From IMG/VR virus record IMGVR_UViG_3300034110_000722, positions 1-51,804 of that record: DNA of 51,804 nucleotides; one strand, written 5' to 3'. A program made the translations under genes and the position numbers. The DNA is from a virus. Of this stretch, positions 23,185-30,994 are shown one piece after another (positions within the stretch are counted from its first letter, which is position 1; every line of letters starts with the position of its first letter). The notes below the pieces were generated by a model. That model saw nothing but the letters and a program-made list of their open reading frames with translations. It was not told the DNA's origin and did no database searches.

Positions 23185-23492
23185 CAGAAAACTCCGAGAA
23201 ACTTGCGACGACTCTTGCGGACTGCATCGCGGTCGCGTTGCTCACACCGCTCAACTATGCCGATTGCAGCACGTGTGCGCTCGTTGGCTTTGTCGAGTTG
23301 CCCGGTCTGAGCGTCTGCGAATACGATCCAGTCGCCAACGGTGGAACCTTGCGGCAAGTCCGCGCCCTGCACCCCCTCGCGCCATTCAATCGGCAGCAGG
23401 GTCGAGCAAGCAGTCGGCGTGCTCAAGATAGGCGGTGCGCTTACACAACCGCTCACGAGCGATACGGTCAAGGTCAGGATCGACAGGCGCAT
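23184..23492 (-). CDS. Outer-membrane spanin lipoprotein (Rz1-like)
   Basis: 102 residues from ATG 23492. Signal peptide MRLSILTLTVSLVSGC ends in a lipobox (LVSG/C). The mature chain is Pro-rich at first (SAPPILSTPTACSTLLPIEW) and helical later. Its first 107 bases overlap the end of the inner spanin gene in another frame, the classic Rz/Rz1 layout. It would join the inner spanin to fuse the membranes at lysis. Confidence 0.75.
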   Translation of the reverse strand: MRLSILTLTVSLVSGCVSAPPILSTPTACSTLLPIEWREGVQGADLPQGSTVGDWIVFADAQTGQLDKANERTRAAIGIVERCEQRDRDAVRKSRRKFLGVF

Positions 23493-23769
23493 CAGCGCCT
23501 TGGGTGGAACGGATGACACGTTCTGTCTCCCTTGTGATGATGTCGGTGTGTCGCTCGTGCTCGATCGTGCGGCTGACGGTTTGGACTGCATCGGTGCCGC
23601 TGGCAAGGGCTGCTTCAGTCTGGTTCGTGCTGAGACGGGCTTGAGTCTTGGCGATCTGCCCGCTGGTGAGGCTGCTGACCAACCACCAGACGGCCAGGAT
23701 GCTCAGGGTGAGCGCGGCGGCAATCCAGATCCAGCGCGCCACACCGAGCAGGGGTTTCAGGTGCCACAT
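23386..23769 (-). CDS. Inner-membrane spanin (Rz-like)
   Basis: 127 residues. One N-terminal membrane helix (WIWIAAALTLSILAVWWLVS) is followed by a long charged coiled coil (residues 35-95, e.g. RETERVIRSTQ) and a C-terminal RLCKRTAYLEHADCLLD. ATG shares one base with the holin stop. Lies directly before and overlapping the outer spanin gene. Confidence 0.7.
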   Translation of the reverse strand: MWHLKPLLGVARWIWIAAALTLSILAVWWLVSSLTSGQIAKTQARLSTNQTEAALASGTDAVQTVSRTIEHERHTDIITRETERVIRSTQGADAPVDPDLDRIARERLCKRTAYLEHADCLLDPAAD

Positions 23770-23999
23770 TACTCGACTTCCTCTGGCACGCGCCACTTTG
23801 CACGAATTGCGTTGATGACACTGTTGATCTGCGAACCGATGAGCGCGACGATGACACCTAGCAACTCACCAGCACCATCAGGAACACCGCGCAGGACAAC
23901 AGCAATGAAACCGAAGCACAGCGTCAGCATCCCCAGCCCTGCAATCGTGAACATCCAGAACACGCTACCCTGCGAAAGCTTGGTAAGAAGATGCACCAT
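23769..23999 (-). CDS. Putative holin, two TM segments (76 aa)
   Basis: Two hydrophobic helices: VFWMFTIAGLGMLTLCFGFI and ELLGVIVALIGSQINSVINA, with a charged tail AKWRVPEEVE. Size, topology and position between endolysin and spanins fit a class II-type holin that times lysis. The preceding endolysin stop and this ATG overlap by one base. Confidence 0.65.
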   Translation of the reverse strand: MVHLLTKLSQGSVFWMFTIAGLGMLTLCFGFIAVVLRGVPDGAGELLGVIVALIGSQINSVINAIRAKWRVPEEVE

Positions 24000-24688
24000 C
24001 AGGCCTCATTCGTGGAAACCACGCCCCCCGCCATTTGCGGCAAGCCCTGCGCCGGTCGCCCCTTCTGCGCGGGCCAACGGATCGCCACCTTGCGCGACTT
24101 GGCAATCGGCATGATGTTGACCGCGTTGGACTGGTTGCCGCCCAGCACGTAGTAATTGGCATGGCTTTCGCCGACGAGGAAGCCGACATGCCCGCCGCCC
24201 TGCCGTCCGAACACCACCACCGCGCCAACCGTGGGCGGGCATGGCACACCCCAATCCGCCCAGGCCTTCGCGCGCGGGAACAGCTTGGGGAACGGCAAGC
24301 CCGCCGCCTCGATGCAATGGGCTACAAACAGCCCGCACCAGGGCGTTTCATCATCGGTGAACCACCCCGCGCCAAGCCGCTTCCACCCGTCCGCGATCCA
24401 GCGATTGTGCTGCGGTCCGGGGATTTCGCGCTGCCCGATCAGCTCGCGCGCCTCGATCAGCCAGAGCGGTTCGCGGGCCGTGGGCGAAGGTGGCACAGCA
24501 GGCGATTTTGCTGGCCCTACCGCTGCGCTGCTTGAGGGCTTGGCCACCTGCCCCGCGCGCGGCACGCCGAACGCATCCAGCAAGCTATCCAGCGCCCCGA
24601 TACGCCGCGCGCCATCGGTCGGATCATTGAACACATCAGGCTTCACCTGCCGCACCGCCGCAAAGATCGGCGCTCTCGGATCAGTCAT
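23999..24688 (-). CDS. Endolysin, CHAP-like (TIGR02594 family)
   Basis: 229 residues. After a Pro-rich N-terminal third, ARELIGQREIPGPQHNRWIA and DETPWCGLFVAHCIEAAG carry the catalytic Cys (C118) and GGGHVGFLVGE the catalytic His (H167), then YYVLGGNQSNAVNI. This is the TIGR02594 peptidase pattern of phage and prophage lysins. No signal peptide, so release depends on the holin. Codon use here is more GC-rich than in the head genes, so the lysis module may have a separate origin. Confidence 0.8.
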   Translation of the reverse strand: MTDPRAPIFAAVRQVKPDVFNDPTDGARRIGALDSLLDAFGVPRAGQVAKPSSSAAVGPAKSPAVPPSPTAREPLWLIEARELIGQREIPGPQHNRWIADGWKRLGAGWFTDDETPWCGLFVAHCIEAAGLPFPKLFPRAKAWADWGVPCPPTVGAVVVFGRQGGGHVGFLVGESHANYYVLGGNQSNAVNIMPIAKSRKVAIRWPAQKGRPAQGLPQMAGGVVSTNEA

Positions 24689-25007
24689 CGTCCGTTTCCT
24701 TTTTCAGATCATCCAGCAGCTTGCGGGCGCGGCCCAGCACGGCATTTGGCGCACCGCGCGACCGGCGCTCGACCTCCTGCCAAAGCAGCTCAATCACGGT
24801 GAGGTGCTTCGCCGATGTTTCGCGAAGTTGCACGCGAAGGTCCGCCTCGCGCTTTGAGCTTTCGCTCTCGCGTTCCTGGCAGGCCCGCAGCTCGGCCTTG
24901 ACCTCGCCAAAGCCCTTCTCGACGCGCGCCCACAGCCATGCGATGCCTCCGCCCAGCAGGCCGATCGCGCCGGTCCCGGCGGTGATGATGGCAGCAAGCT
25001 CGCTCAT
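24681..25007 (-). CDS. Membrane-anchored coiled-coil lysis-module protein
   Basis: 108 residues. N-terminal membrane segment (AAIITAGTGAIGLLGGGIAW then LWARV) followed by a long charged helix with heptads (KAELRACQERESESSKREAD). It overlaps the endolysin start by 8 bases. It could be a second holin, an antiholin or a spanin-like factor; the sequence does not decide. Confidence 0.6.
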   Translation of the reverse strand: MSELAAIITAGTGAIGLLGGGIAWLWARVEKGFGEVKAELRACQERESESSKREADLRVQLRETSAKHLTVIELLWQEVERRSRGAPNAVLGRARKLLDDLKKETDDD

Positions 25008-25011
25008 GACG

Positions 25012-25098
25012 TCACCTCGCCAAACGTCTCACCCGCAGGCAAGGCGAATGCGCGATGGCGTCGGCCCATGAGCCGGGGGCGCTTCCGGTGTCGATCAC
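25012..25098 (-). CDS. Possible micro-protein (28 aa)
   Basis: A frame from GTG 25098 overlaps the stop of the preceding micro-gene (GTGA) and encodes IDTGSAPGSWADAIAHSPCL ending RRLAR. It fills the gap up to the next gene. Only the coupled start supports it; a competing frame from ATG 25071 also exists. Confidence 0.3.
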   Translation of the reverse strand: MIDTGSAPGSWADAIAHSPCLRVRRLAR

Positions 25099-25205
25099 GC
25101 CAGCAATTCCGCAAGGCCAGGGTGTTCACCGCACAACGAAGGCACGTCCTCGGCAGGAACCTGACCAGACAAAATGCACGCGGCGAGAAGCTCAAGATTG
25201 CTCAT
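25095..25205 (-). CDS. Micro-protein (36 aa)
   Basis: Starts MSNLELLAACILSGQVPAED with TTGGAGGAAAAAA just before ATG, the best ribosome site in the region. Short amphipathic helix, two Cys. No family recognised. Overlaps the preceding coiled-coil gene by 14 bases. Confidence 0.6.
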   Translation of the reverse strand: MSNLELLAACILSGQVPAEDVPSLCGEHPGLAELLA

Positions 25206-25320
25206 TTTTTTCCTCCAATTCGGCAATACGCTTTGCCGCCATTTCGAGTTGTTCGGCTTTAACTTCCTGCTCGATCACAAGCCGACCAAGAACGAGCGCA
25301 ATTCTGTCTTGAGTGTTCAT
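25192..25320 (-). CDS. Coiled-coil micro-protein (42 aa)
   Basis: MNTQDRIALVLGRLVIEQEV then a heptad-rich helix EQLEMAAKRIAELEEKNE. ATG overlaps the fibre gene stop (ATGA). Small coiled-coil proteins after fibre genes can act as fibre assembly chaperones, but this is inference from position only. Confidence 0.6.
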   Translation of the reverse strand: MNTQDRIALVLGRLVIEQEVKAEQLEMAAKRIAELEEKNEQS

Positions 25321-26864
25321 ATCGTCTTCACCAGTGTGTTATCTACGTAAATCTCAACATTAGTTCCCGTCCAGCGGAACGAGAAAGCATTAGCCCCGCC
25401 CGAGCCGCGCCCTTGGATCATCGCGCCCGTGGTTCCATCAGCAGAGCCCGCCCAAATACCGTTCGTGTAAACGGAGTAGGGTCTGAAGATGAGCTGAGTT
25501 GCGGGCGTTCCATCAGGCATTTCGTCTGCAAAAATAACTGCGGCTTCTTCAATCGCGCCGCCTGCGGTCTTGCGCTGCCAGTTGATTACATGGCGTTCCG
25601 GCATTTCGATTGCGGAAAAGATGTTGGCACCGGGGTTTCGCTCGGCCAATGCCCCCACGCCGAACACAATGCCCGACAGCGCGCCGGGGTTTTGTTTCCA
25701 GCGGTTCGGGTTGGCTGTCCGATCAGCGGCAAAAGTGCCTGACGCGGGTGATGTATGCGCGACCAAGCAGCGGAAGATGGTGTTGGACGCGGTATCCTCA
25801 CGAATGTCGCCAACAGCATAAGCCGTGCTGTTCGCCCAATTCGGATAGTCAAGTTGAAGCTGTTGAAGGCCTGTAAATCCGGCGATAGCACTGAGGTGGT
25901 TTACGTCAGAAACCTCAAAACCCTCCTGCGCAATGTCAGACGGAATAAGGCTCATTCCAGCGCCGCTTTGTACCCACAGACCAACCCCACCCTTGACACT
26001 CCCGTTAGTCAGGGTGTACGGGGTGGTGGTGCTGTTGTCCCCGAAGTTTGCAACAGCAAGTTCGAGACCTGCGGTGAAGCCGTCGCAGTTGGGCATTCGA
26101 GCGGCGTCCCCGTAGAGACCCCACGCTTGTCCCACCGGCATGTCATTAATCGCAAAGCCCGAAACGCCAATCGTGGCGGGCTGAAACGAGGTAGCAGCGG
26201 CAGGCCAGTTGGCGCGCTTAGATGCCAGAGAGTGTCCGACAATAGCCATACTCCCCCAATGACTATCGACACCAAGGGTCGCTTCGCGCGGTGCCCAATT
26301 GTGCAGAGCGCGAGTGAGAGGGGACAGGCCGGTGTAATCGAAATACCCACCGAACGCGCCGTTGAATACCGACCAATCTCCTAGGTAGGTGCGCCCACCA
26401 TTGCGGAAAAACTCGCCGGAATACCCGACAGTCGGCGCAGCGGACGCGAAGAAGTTCGCAATGCGGGTCGCATCCGCGCCAGAGCCGTCATAGGTTACAC
26501 TGTGATCTGACGGGGTGCGAAGTTCATCCAGCTTCGCCTGCACCGTGCGCGAGGATGCACCCGTGCCGGATTGAATGAAGCCGATCTTGTCCGCATCAAT
26601 CCACGGTCCCGGATATTCGAGGTCTATGCCCTCATTGGCGATTGCAGCGGCAGCTACGGCAATGTCGCGGGCGGCTTCCGCATCATCCGCAAAGCCCTCG
26701 GCATCCTGCGCATGTTCCTTCGCGCTCTTGGTGCCAGCCCCGCCCGGTAGCGTGCCCTCAGCCCATGCTTGGGCGAGCGTGGCGGATGCGGCGGCGGCAG
26801 TGGTGTTCTCGCCCACCTGCACCGCGAAGGTCGTATCAACGGGGGTAACAGCAAAATTCGCCAT
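25317..26864 (-). CDS. Tail fibre / receptor-binding protein
   Basis: 515 residues. Residues 20-85 form an Ala/Glu-rich helical stalk (AAAASATLAQAWAEGT, AQDAEGFADDAEAARD). A beta-rich centre follows. About 350-395 reads WANSTAYAVGDIREDTASNT with FRCLVAHTS and NRWKQ, a carbohydrate-binding fold of the CBM5/12 type common in fibres. The C-terminus (GNA-like GGANAFSFRWTGTNVEIYVD) is a short beta domain. It probably sets host range. No enzyme motif seen. Confidence 0.72.
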   Translation of the reverse strand: MANFAVTPVDTTFAVQVGENTTAAAASATLAQAWAEGTLPGGAGTKSAKEHAQDAEGFADDAEAARDIAVAAAAIANEGIDLEYPGPWIDADKIGFIQSGTGASSRTVQAKLDELRTPSDHSVTYDGSGADATRIANFFASAAPTVGYSGEFFRNGGRTYLGDWSVFNGAFGGYFDYTGLSPLTRALHNWAPREATLGVDSHWGSMAIVGHSLASKRANWPAAATSFQPATIGVSGFAINDMPVGQAWGLYGDAARMPNCDGFTAGLELAVANFGDNSTTTPYTLTNGSVKGGVGLWVQSGAGMSLIPSDIAQEGFEVSDVNHLSAIAGFTGLQQLQLDYPNWANSTAYAVGDIREDTASNTIFRCLVAHTSPASGTFAADRTANPNRWKQNPGALSGIVFGVGALAERNPGANIFSAIEMPERHVINWQRKTAGGAIEEAAVIFADEMPDGTPATQLIFRPYSVYTNGIWAGSADGTTGAMIQGRGSGGANAFSFRWTGTNVEIYVDNTLVKTI

Positions 26865-27253
26865 TATGCAGGCTCCGTCACAAAACCAGAGACAGGGAAA
26901 AGCCCGCCGAAAATGCGTTCGGGCGCGCCGCCGCTAAGGGTCAGCAGGAAGTCGAAAATCAGATCGGTGCGCCCGTCACCGTCACTGTCAGCAGGCAGTG
27001 CGCCGGTCTGCGTCCCTGTCAGGCTGATCGGCCAAGACGTCACGCCGTCCGCAAACACGGCGGTTCCGACCGTGAACGTAGCAAGCTCAGATGTCGCATC
27101 AGGTGAGGCTTTAACCGAACCTGCAAGCGTGGCACCGGTCACGTTGCCGGGATAGGTCACGGTATGGCTGACCGGCAGGCCGCGAACCGTCATCGGCATG
27201 TCTGCCCTCAGACCGCCTAGTGTCGCCAGCCAAGTATCGTATTGTGTAGCCAT
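26864..27253 (-). CDS. Tail tip/baseplate beta-sandwich protein
   Basis: 129 residues. An Ig-like beta pattern with SLTGTQTGALPADSDGDGRT then DLIFDFLLTLSGGAPERIFG and a closing FPVSGFVTEPA resembles BppU-type upper baseplate domains that link fibres to the tail tip. ATG 27253 has AAGGAAAC upstream. Placed between tip protein and fibre. Confidence 0.5.
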   Translation of the reverse strand: MATQYDTWLATLGGLRADMPMTVRGLPVSHTVTYPGNVTGATLAGSVKASPDATSELATFTVGTAVFADGVTSWPISLTGTQTGALPADSDGDGRTDLIFDFLLTLSGGAPERIFGGLFPVSGFVTEPA

Positions 27254-27294
27254 GCCTGTTTCCTTAACCTGAAAATAGCCGACCCGCAATAAAA

Positions 27295-27495
27295 TTAGGG
27301 GCTGGGTGGGGTGTCAGTGAACGGGTTGATCTCACGGCTTTCAAACAAACGATAAGCCGCAAGTTGAGCGGCCTGCCGCGCGTTCTTCACGAATTTGTAA
27401 CGGATGCTTTTCGACTGCCCGCGCCCGTCTTCAGATGCACGGAGGGGAGGCGCGAAACGCGCTATTGAAGCGGGACACCAAGGATCAGTTGGCAA
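27295..27495 (-). pseudogene. Remnant of a second tail-tip protein gene
   Basis: The frame contains YKFVKNARQAAQLAAYRLFE and SREINP, nearly identical to NFVKNARQAAQLAAYRLFD and SREISP inside the intact tip protein. The DNA match (about 27327-27400 with 28167-28240) is close but not perfect, then both sides diverge and the frame ends in TDTPPSP. The only starts lack a ribosome site. Most likely the scar of a recombination that swapped tip or fibre modules. Confidence 0.7.
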
Positions 27496-29380
27496 TGATG
27501 GTGAGATCGAGCCTCGTGCTGCTGGTCAAAATGCGCGCATCACCGCTGGTGCGGCGAAGCTGCAATTCAAACGTTACCGTGGTGTTTGGCGTGTCGAATG
27601 TGCCTTCGAACAAGGGCGCGAAATCAGCCGCCACCAGAACGCCGCCGCTAATCACGGGCTGCGAGGGTAGCACCGCCGCTTCCACCCCGTTCAACATCAG
27701 ACGTGCCTCAAAGTCTGCATTCGATCCGGTGAACGTGACCGCCTCAAAGAACGAGCCGCCGAAGCTGACGAAGTTTGCCGTGCCAGCGGGCGCATTAACT
27801 ATCGTTACGCTGTCAATCGCCTGCCACAGCCCGTTGTCAGCCGTGCCGTTGTTGCTGACCACGAACTCGTTACGGATTGCAGAAACCGGCACGGGGTCGA
27901 GACTGACGCTACCGCTGGTTTCGTCGCGCTCCTGAGCAGTCTGACCAATTGCGGGTGTCGGCGGCGGTGAAGCGGTGCGACCCAAACAGAAGTCATGCTT
28001 TTCGTCTGTTTCAGTCATCAGTTCCAGCGTGACCTTCATTGTCACGGGGTCGATGTTCCTGCTGAGAATGATGCACTCGCTGTCGATGCCGAGTTCCGGC
28101 ACATCAACATACAGGCATTCACCCGGTCGGTAGTGACGCAGACGCGGTTTGCAGACCAGCGTGATCGGACTGATCTCACGGCTGTCAAACAAACGATATG
28201 CCGCAAGTTGAGCAGCCTGCCTCGCGTTCTTCACGAAGTTGAACGGCCACACATCACGCTTTTCTTCACCGTCTTCAGTCAGGAATGTAGTGTTGACCAC
28301 AGCACCTGCGTCCACCATCTCCCAATTGTTTTCAGGGCTGATGTAGCGCGGAACAACCGTGTTCAAGCGATCCCGATAGGACTGCATGGTGACAACTGAC
28401 ATTTCATCGTCTGTTACAACGTCGGTGGTAGTGACTGTATCGAGCGCCACCTTCGGTGCTGAATACTTGAAGGTCAGCACACCACCGGGGATCGGTTCAG
28501 CCCCACCAGCGTAGCAAATATCCTTCAGGTTCGCCCAGCGATCACCAGGCTCACCGATCACACCGAAGATTGTCCACTCGTTCGCATCGCACACGTTCGC
28601 CCACGCTGCGACTACGTTCCAGTCGATGCCATCGGCAGGCATTCCGATACCGAACACCCGCTTGCCGTTCTGATAGCGCCCGTAAGCATAGGTAGCGGCA
28701 TGAAGCGCAGGGTTTTCAGACCACTCATAGGTGCTCTCATCACCGAGCCGATGCGAACCAGATCCACCGGGGAACGTGCTGTCTTTGCGCGGGTCATACA
28801 CCAGCACCCACTGACCGTATGCTGCAAGTGGGTCAATGCCGCTGGCGAACCGCTTGCCGTCCTTGTCGAACAGGAACGACCACCCGATTGCCGCAAGACC
28901 CGACAGTTTGTGCGCGCTGGTCCATCCGGGCGTGCCGCTCCACTGCGGCGAGAGAGCGGTTGCTTCAGGTGTCGCGCCCAGCTGCGTGTCGGTGAACAGA
29001 AAGCCGTTATACCAACTCGGCACAGTCTCGAAGTTGATGCGAGGGCTGATGCTCTGGACGGGGCCGAGCGAATACACCACCGCCATGAAGCGATACGGGT
29101 TGGGCACTTTCTTCAGTGTCGGCCCATATGCGGTGTCGTGTCGCAGCACACCACCCACCAACCCCTCACCCATCGCGTATGGTGTTGGTCCGTTCGGGTC
29201 GATCAGCATCCTTGATACCGACCCTCGCGCCGGGGGCGGCTTGGTGAGCAACTGCGCGCCAATGCTAGCAGTGACTGCGACTGCTGCGAATATCACCGCA
29301 AGGATGGGATTACCTGTGAAAGTGGCAACCGTGGCGATGACACCAGCGACCTTACCGACAACTCGAAGTGCCTTAGCCAT
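27485..29380 (-). CDS. Tail tip (J-like) protein
   Basis: 631 residues from ATG 29380 (shares one base with the stop before it). Residues 1-50 are hydrophobic (VAGVIATVATFTGNPILAVI), as in many siphovirus tip proteins. A long beta-rich body contains NARQAAQLAAYRLFDSREIS, the hallmark of the central J-like domain, then RPGECLYVDVPELGI. The C-terminal 130 residues form a beta domain. It closes the tail tube and contacts the fibre. Confidence 0.78.
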   Translation of the reverse strand: MAKALRVVGKVAGVIATVATFTGNPILAVIFAAVAVTASIGAQLLTKPPPARGSVSRMLIDPNGPTPYAMGEGLVGGVLRHDTAYGPTLKKVPNPYRFMAVVYSLGPVQSISPRINFETVPSWYNGFLFTDTQLGATPEATALSPQWSGTPGWTSAHKLSGLAAIGWSFLFDKDGKRFASGIDPLAAYGQWVLVYDPRKDSTFPGGSGSHRLGDESTYEWSENPALHAATYAYGRYQNGKRVFGIGMPADGIDWNVVAAWANVCDANEWTIFGVIGEPGDRWANLKDICYAGGAEPIPGGVLTFKYSAPKVALDTVTTTDVVTDDEMSVVTMQSYRDRLNTVVPRYISPENNWEMVDAGAVVNTTFLTEDGEEKRDVWPFNFVKNARQAAQLAAYRLFDSREISPITLVCKPRLRHYRPGECLYVDVPELGIDSECIILSRNIDPVTMKVTLELMTETDEKHDFCLGRTASPPPTPAIGQTAQERDETSGSVSLDPVPVSAIRNEFVVSNNGTADNGLWQAIDSVTIVNAPAGTANFVSFGGSFFEAVTFTGSNADFEARLMLNGVEAAVLPSQPVISGGVLVAADFAPLFEGTFDTPNTTVTFELQLRRTSGDARILTSSTRLDLTIIAN

Positions 29381-29802
29381 CAGACCCGCCAAGCCCCCTC
29401 AAGTTCGCCAAGTGAAACATCCAGCAGCACCATGTCTGGCACATCGTCGCGCCACCCGAACACCTTGAGCGGGCCAGCACAGATGAAAATAGCGTCGAGA
29501 CCGCCCGCGCCCTTGATCAGCGCCAGATCACCGAGCAGCATGGAGGCGGGTGCAATCCGCGACAGGTGAGCATCCAGCATGTCTGCCACATCATTCCAAC
29601 CGTTCGCCTGAAGCGCACGAGCAGCGCCTAGCGCGCTGTCAAACACGGGGATGTCCGGTAGATCGTAGCCCATTTCGGACAAGTGCGAGTGAGCCAGATG
29701 AACGCACGTTACACCTGACCAATCGAAGTCAACACCGCGATAGCGATCAAGGGTGCGCTGTGTCGCCTGCTTGCGCCTGATGAGGGGTGATACGGTTGTC
29801 AT
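29380..29802 (-). CDS. DUF6950-like tail assembly protein
   Basis: 140 residues. The pattern FDWSGVTCVHLAHSHLSEMG, a GWNDVADMLDAHLSRIAP helix and MLLGDLALIKG matches the DUF6950 family, which takes the place of the NlpC-like tail protein in many alphaproteobacterial phages. Single conserved Cys in DWS..TC could be catalytic, unproven. Confidence 0.65.
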   Translation of the reverse strand: MTTVSPLIRRKQATQRTLDRYRGVDFDWSGVTCVHLAHSHLSEMGYDLPDIPVFDSALGAARALQANGWNDVADMLDAHLSRIAPASMLLGDLALIKGAGGLDAIFICAGPLKVFGWRDDVPDMVLLDVSLGELEGAWRV

Positions 29803-30410
29803 CTGTTTCGCACCGCTTCAAATACGTTGTTGAGCACGCTGGACCCAAAGCCTGTCGCCCTGCCCTGACCACCACCCGGCGCAGCCTCAACACCCCAAGC
29901 AATCGAGCCTGTCAAGCCTGTCGCGTTATCCTGTCCGAGTTCACCCGGCCAGACCGACTTGTGCCACGAAGGATTCATGGTGTTGCCGATGTTACGCTCG
30001 AAAAGCCGTTCAGCCAGACTGACGACTGAAACAGACAGGACGTATTCGCTCGCTGAACGCTTCAGTATCGTCTGGTCGAGTTGCCCATAGAACTCTACCG
30101 AGCCTGTGCTGATAACACCCGTGTCTGCATCGTATTCAGCGATGATGAATTGCACGGGTGATGTCTGATTGCCGGGTTGTGACAATTCTTCAGGTGCGCT
30201 GCTGTTCGGCGGTAGAATTGTCAGCACAACGGCGGGCACGATGTCCCCCACGCTCTCCGCCATTGTCTGCAATGCGCCGATTGTGCCGAAGACCGGATCA
30301 TCGCTACGGTATGTCTCACCTTCATACACGAAAAAACCACCGTCGCAGAACCGAAGCGTGCGATCGGGCAATTCAATCTTGACAAGTCCGGTGAGAGCAA
30401 TCCGGCTCAT
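29799..30410 (-). CDS. Tail tip component
   Basis: 203 residues. Beta-rich with ALTGLVKIELPDRTLRFCDG, FYGQLDQTILKRSASEYVLS and a VSLAERLFERN segment, the plan of the tail protein encoded between distal tail and hub in siphoviruses. No catalytic motif. Overlaps neighbours by four bases. Confidence 0.55.
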   Translation of the reverse strand: MSRIALTGLVKIELPDRTLRFCDGGFFVYEGETYRSDDPVFGTIGALQTMAESVGDIVPAVVLTILPPNSSAPEELSQPGNQTSPVQFIIAEYDADTGVISTGSVEFYGQLDQTILKRSASEYVLSVSVVSLAERLFERNIGNTMNPSWHKSVWPGELGQDNATGLTGSIAWGVEAAPGGGQGRATGFGSSVLNNVFEAVRNR

Positions 30411-30994
30411 TTGCGTTCTTCAATCACTATCGAAAGCGGAACCTGTCGCAGATCCTCGTATGAGTAACTGAACGATTCGCCCACCAGATCACCTTGGACG
30501 AACGGTCGAGAGAGTTCAACACGTGCGCCGTCAGGAAAGGGTGCTCGCAACGGTGGCTCGATCTGAATCGTCGCTGTCCCCGTGTTGCTGGCCCGAACAG
30601 TCTCGAATACACTGTGCAGATATGCGGTGCCGTCGGCTTCAACCAACGTCAGCCAGTAGTCCTGCTTGGCGGTGTAGCCGGGTGTGAGATTGCGGACTGC
30701 GATGCTTGTGCCGCTCTGTCCTGCGCCGTCTACAACAGGCAATCCTGGCGACCCCTGCTCTTGCGGTAGCAGCACGTCGATCTGCACACCCTGCCGCTTG
30801 CCGCGCTTGAGACGACTGAGGAAGCGAGCAGCCGTTTCAGGGCGCATCACCTCTCGCGGCCACGTGAACGCCATCCTGTGCCGACTACCGGGGCGCTCCA
30901 CACGCAGCGATGCAGCGCCGCGCTGGATCAAGCCGAAGTCCAGCATTTCAACAGTAGGGCGGTTCGGGCGCGGAAAGCGTGGTAGGACGATCAT
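30407..30994 (-). CDS. Distal-tail-like protein
   Basis: 195 residues. Begins MIVLPRFPRPNRPTVEMLDF, followed by beta strands with RHRMAFTWPREVMRPETAAR. It follows the tape measure gene, where the distal tail protein normally lies. Family not recognised with certainty. Confidence 0.5.
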   Translation of the reverse strand: MIVLPRFPRPNRPTVEMLDFGLIQRGAASLRVERPGSRHRMAFTWPREVMRPETAARFLSRLKRGKRQGVQIDVLLPQEQGSPGLPVVDGAGQSGTSIAVRNLTPGYTAKQDYWLTLVEADGTAYLHSVFETVRASNTGTATIQIEPPLRAPFPDGARVELSRPFVQGDLVGESFSYSYEDLRQVPLSIVIEERK

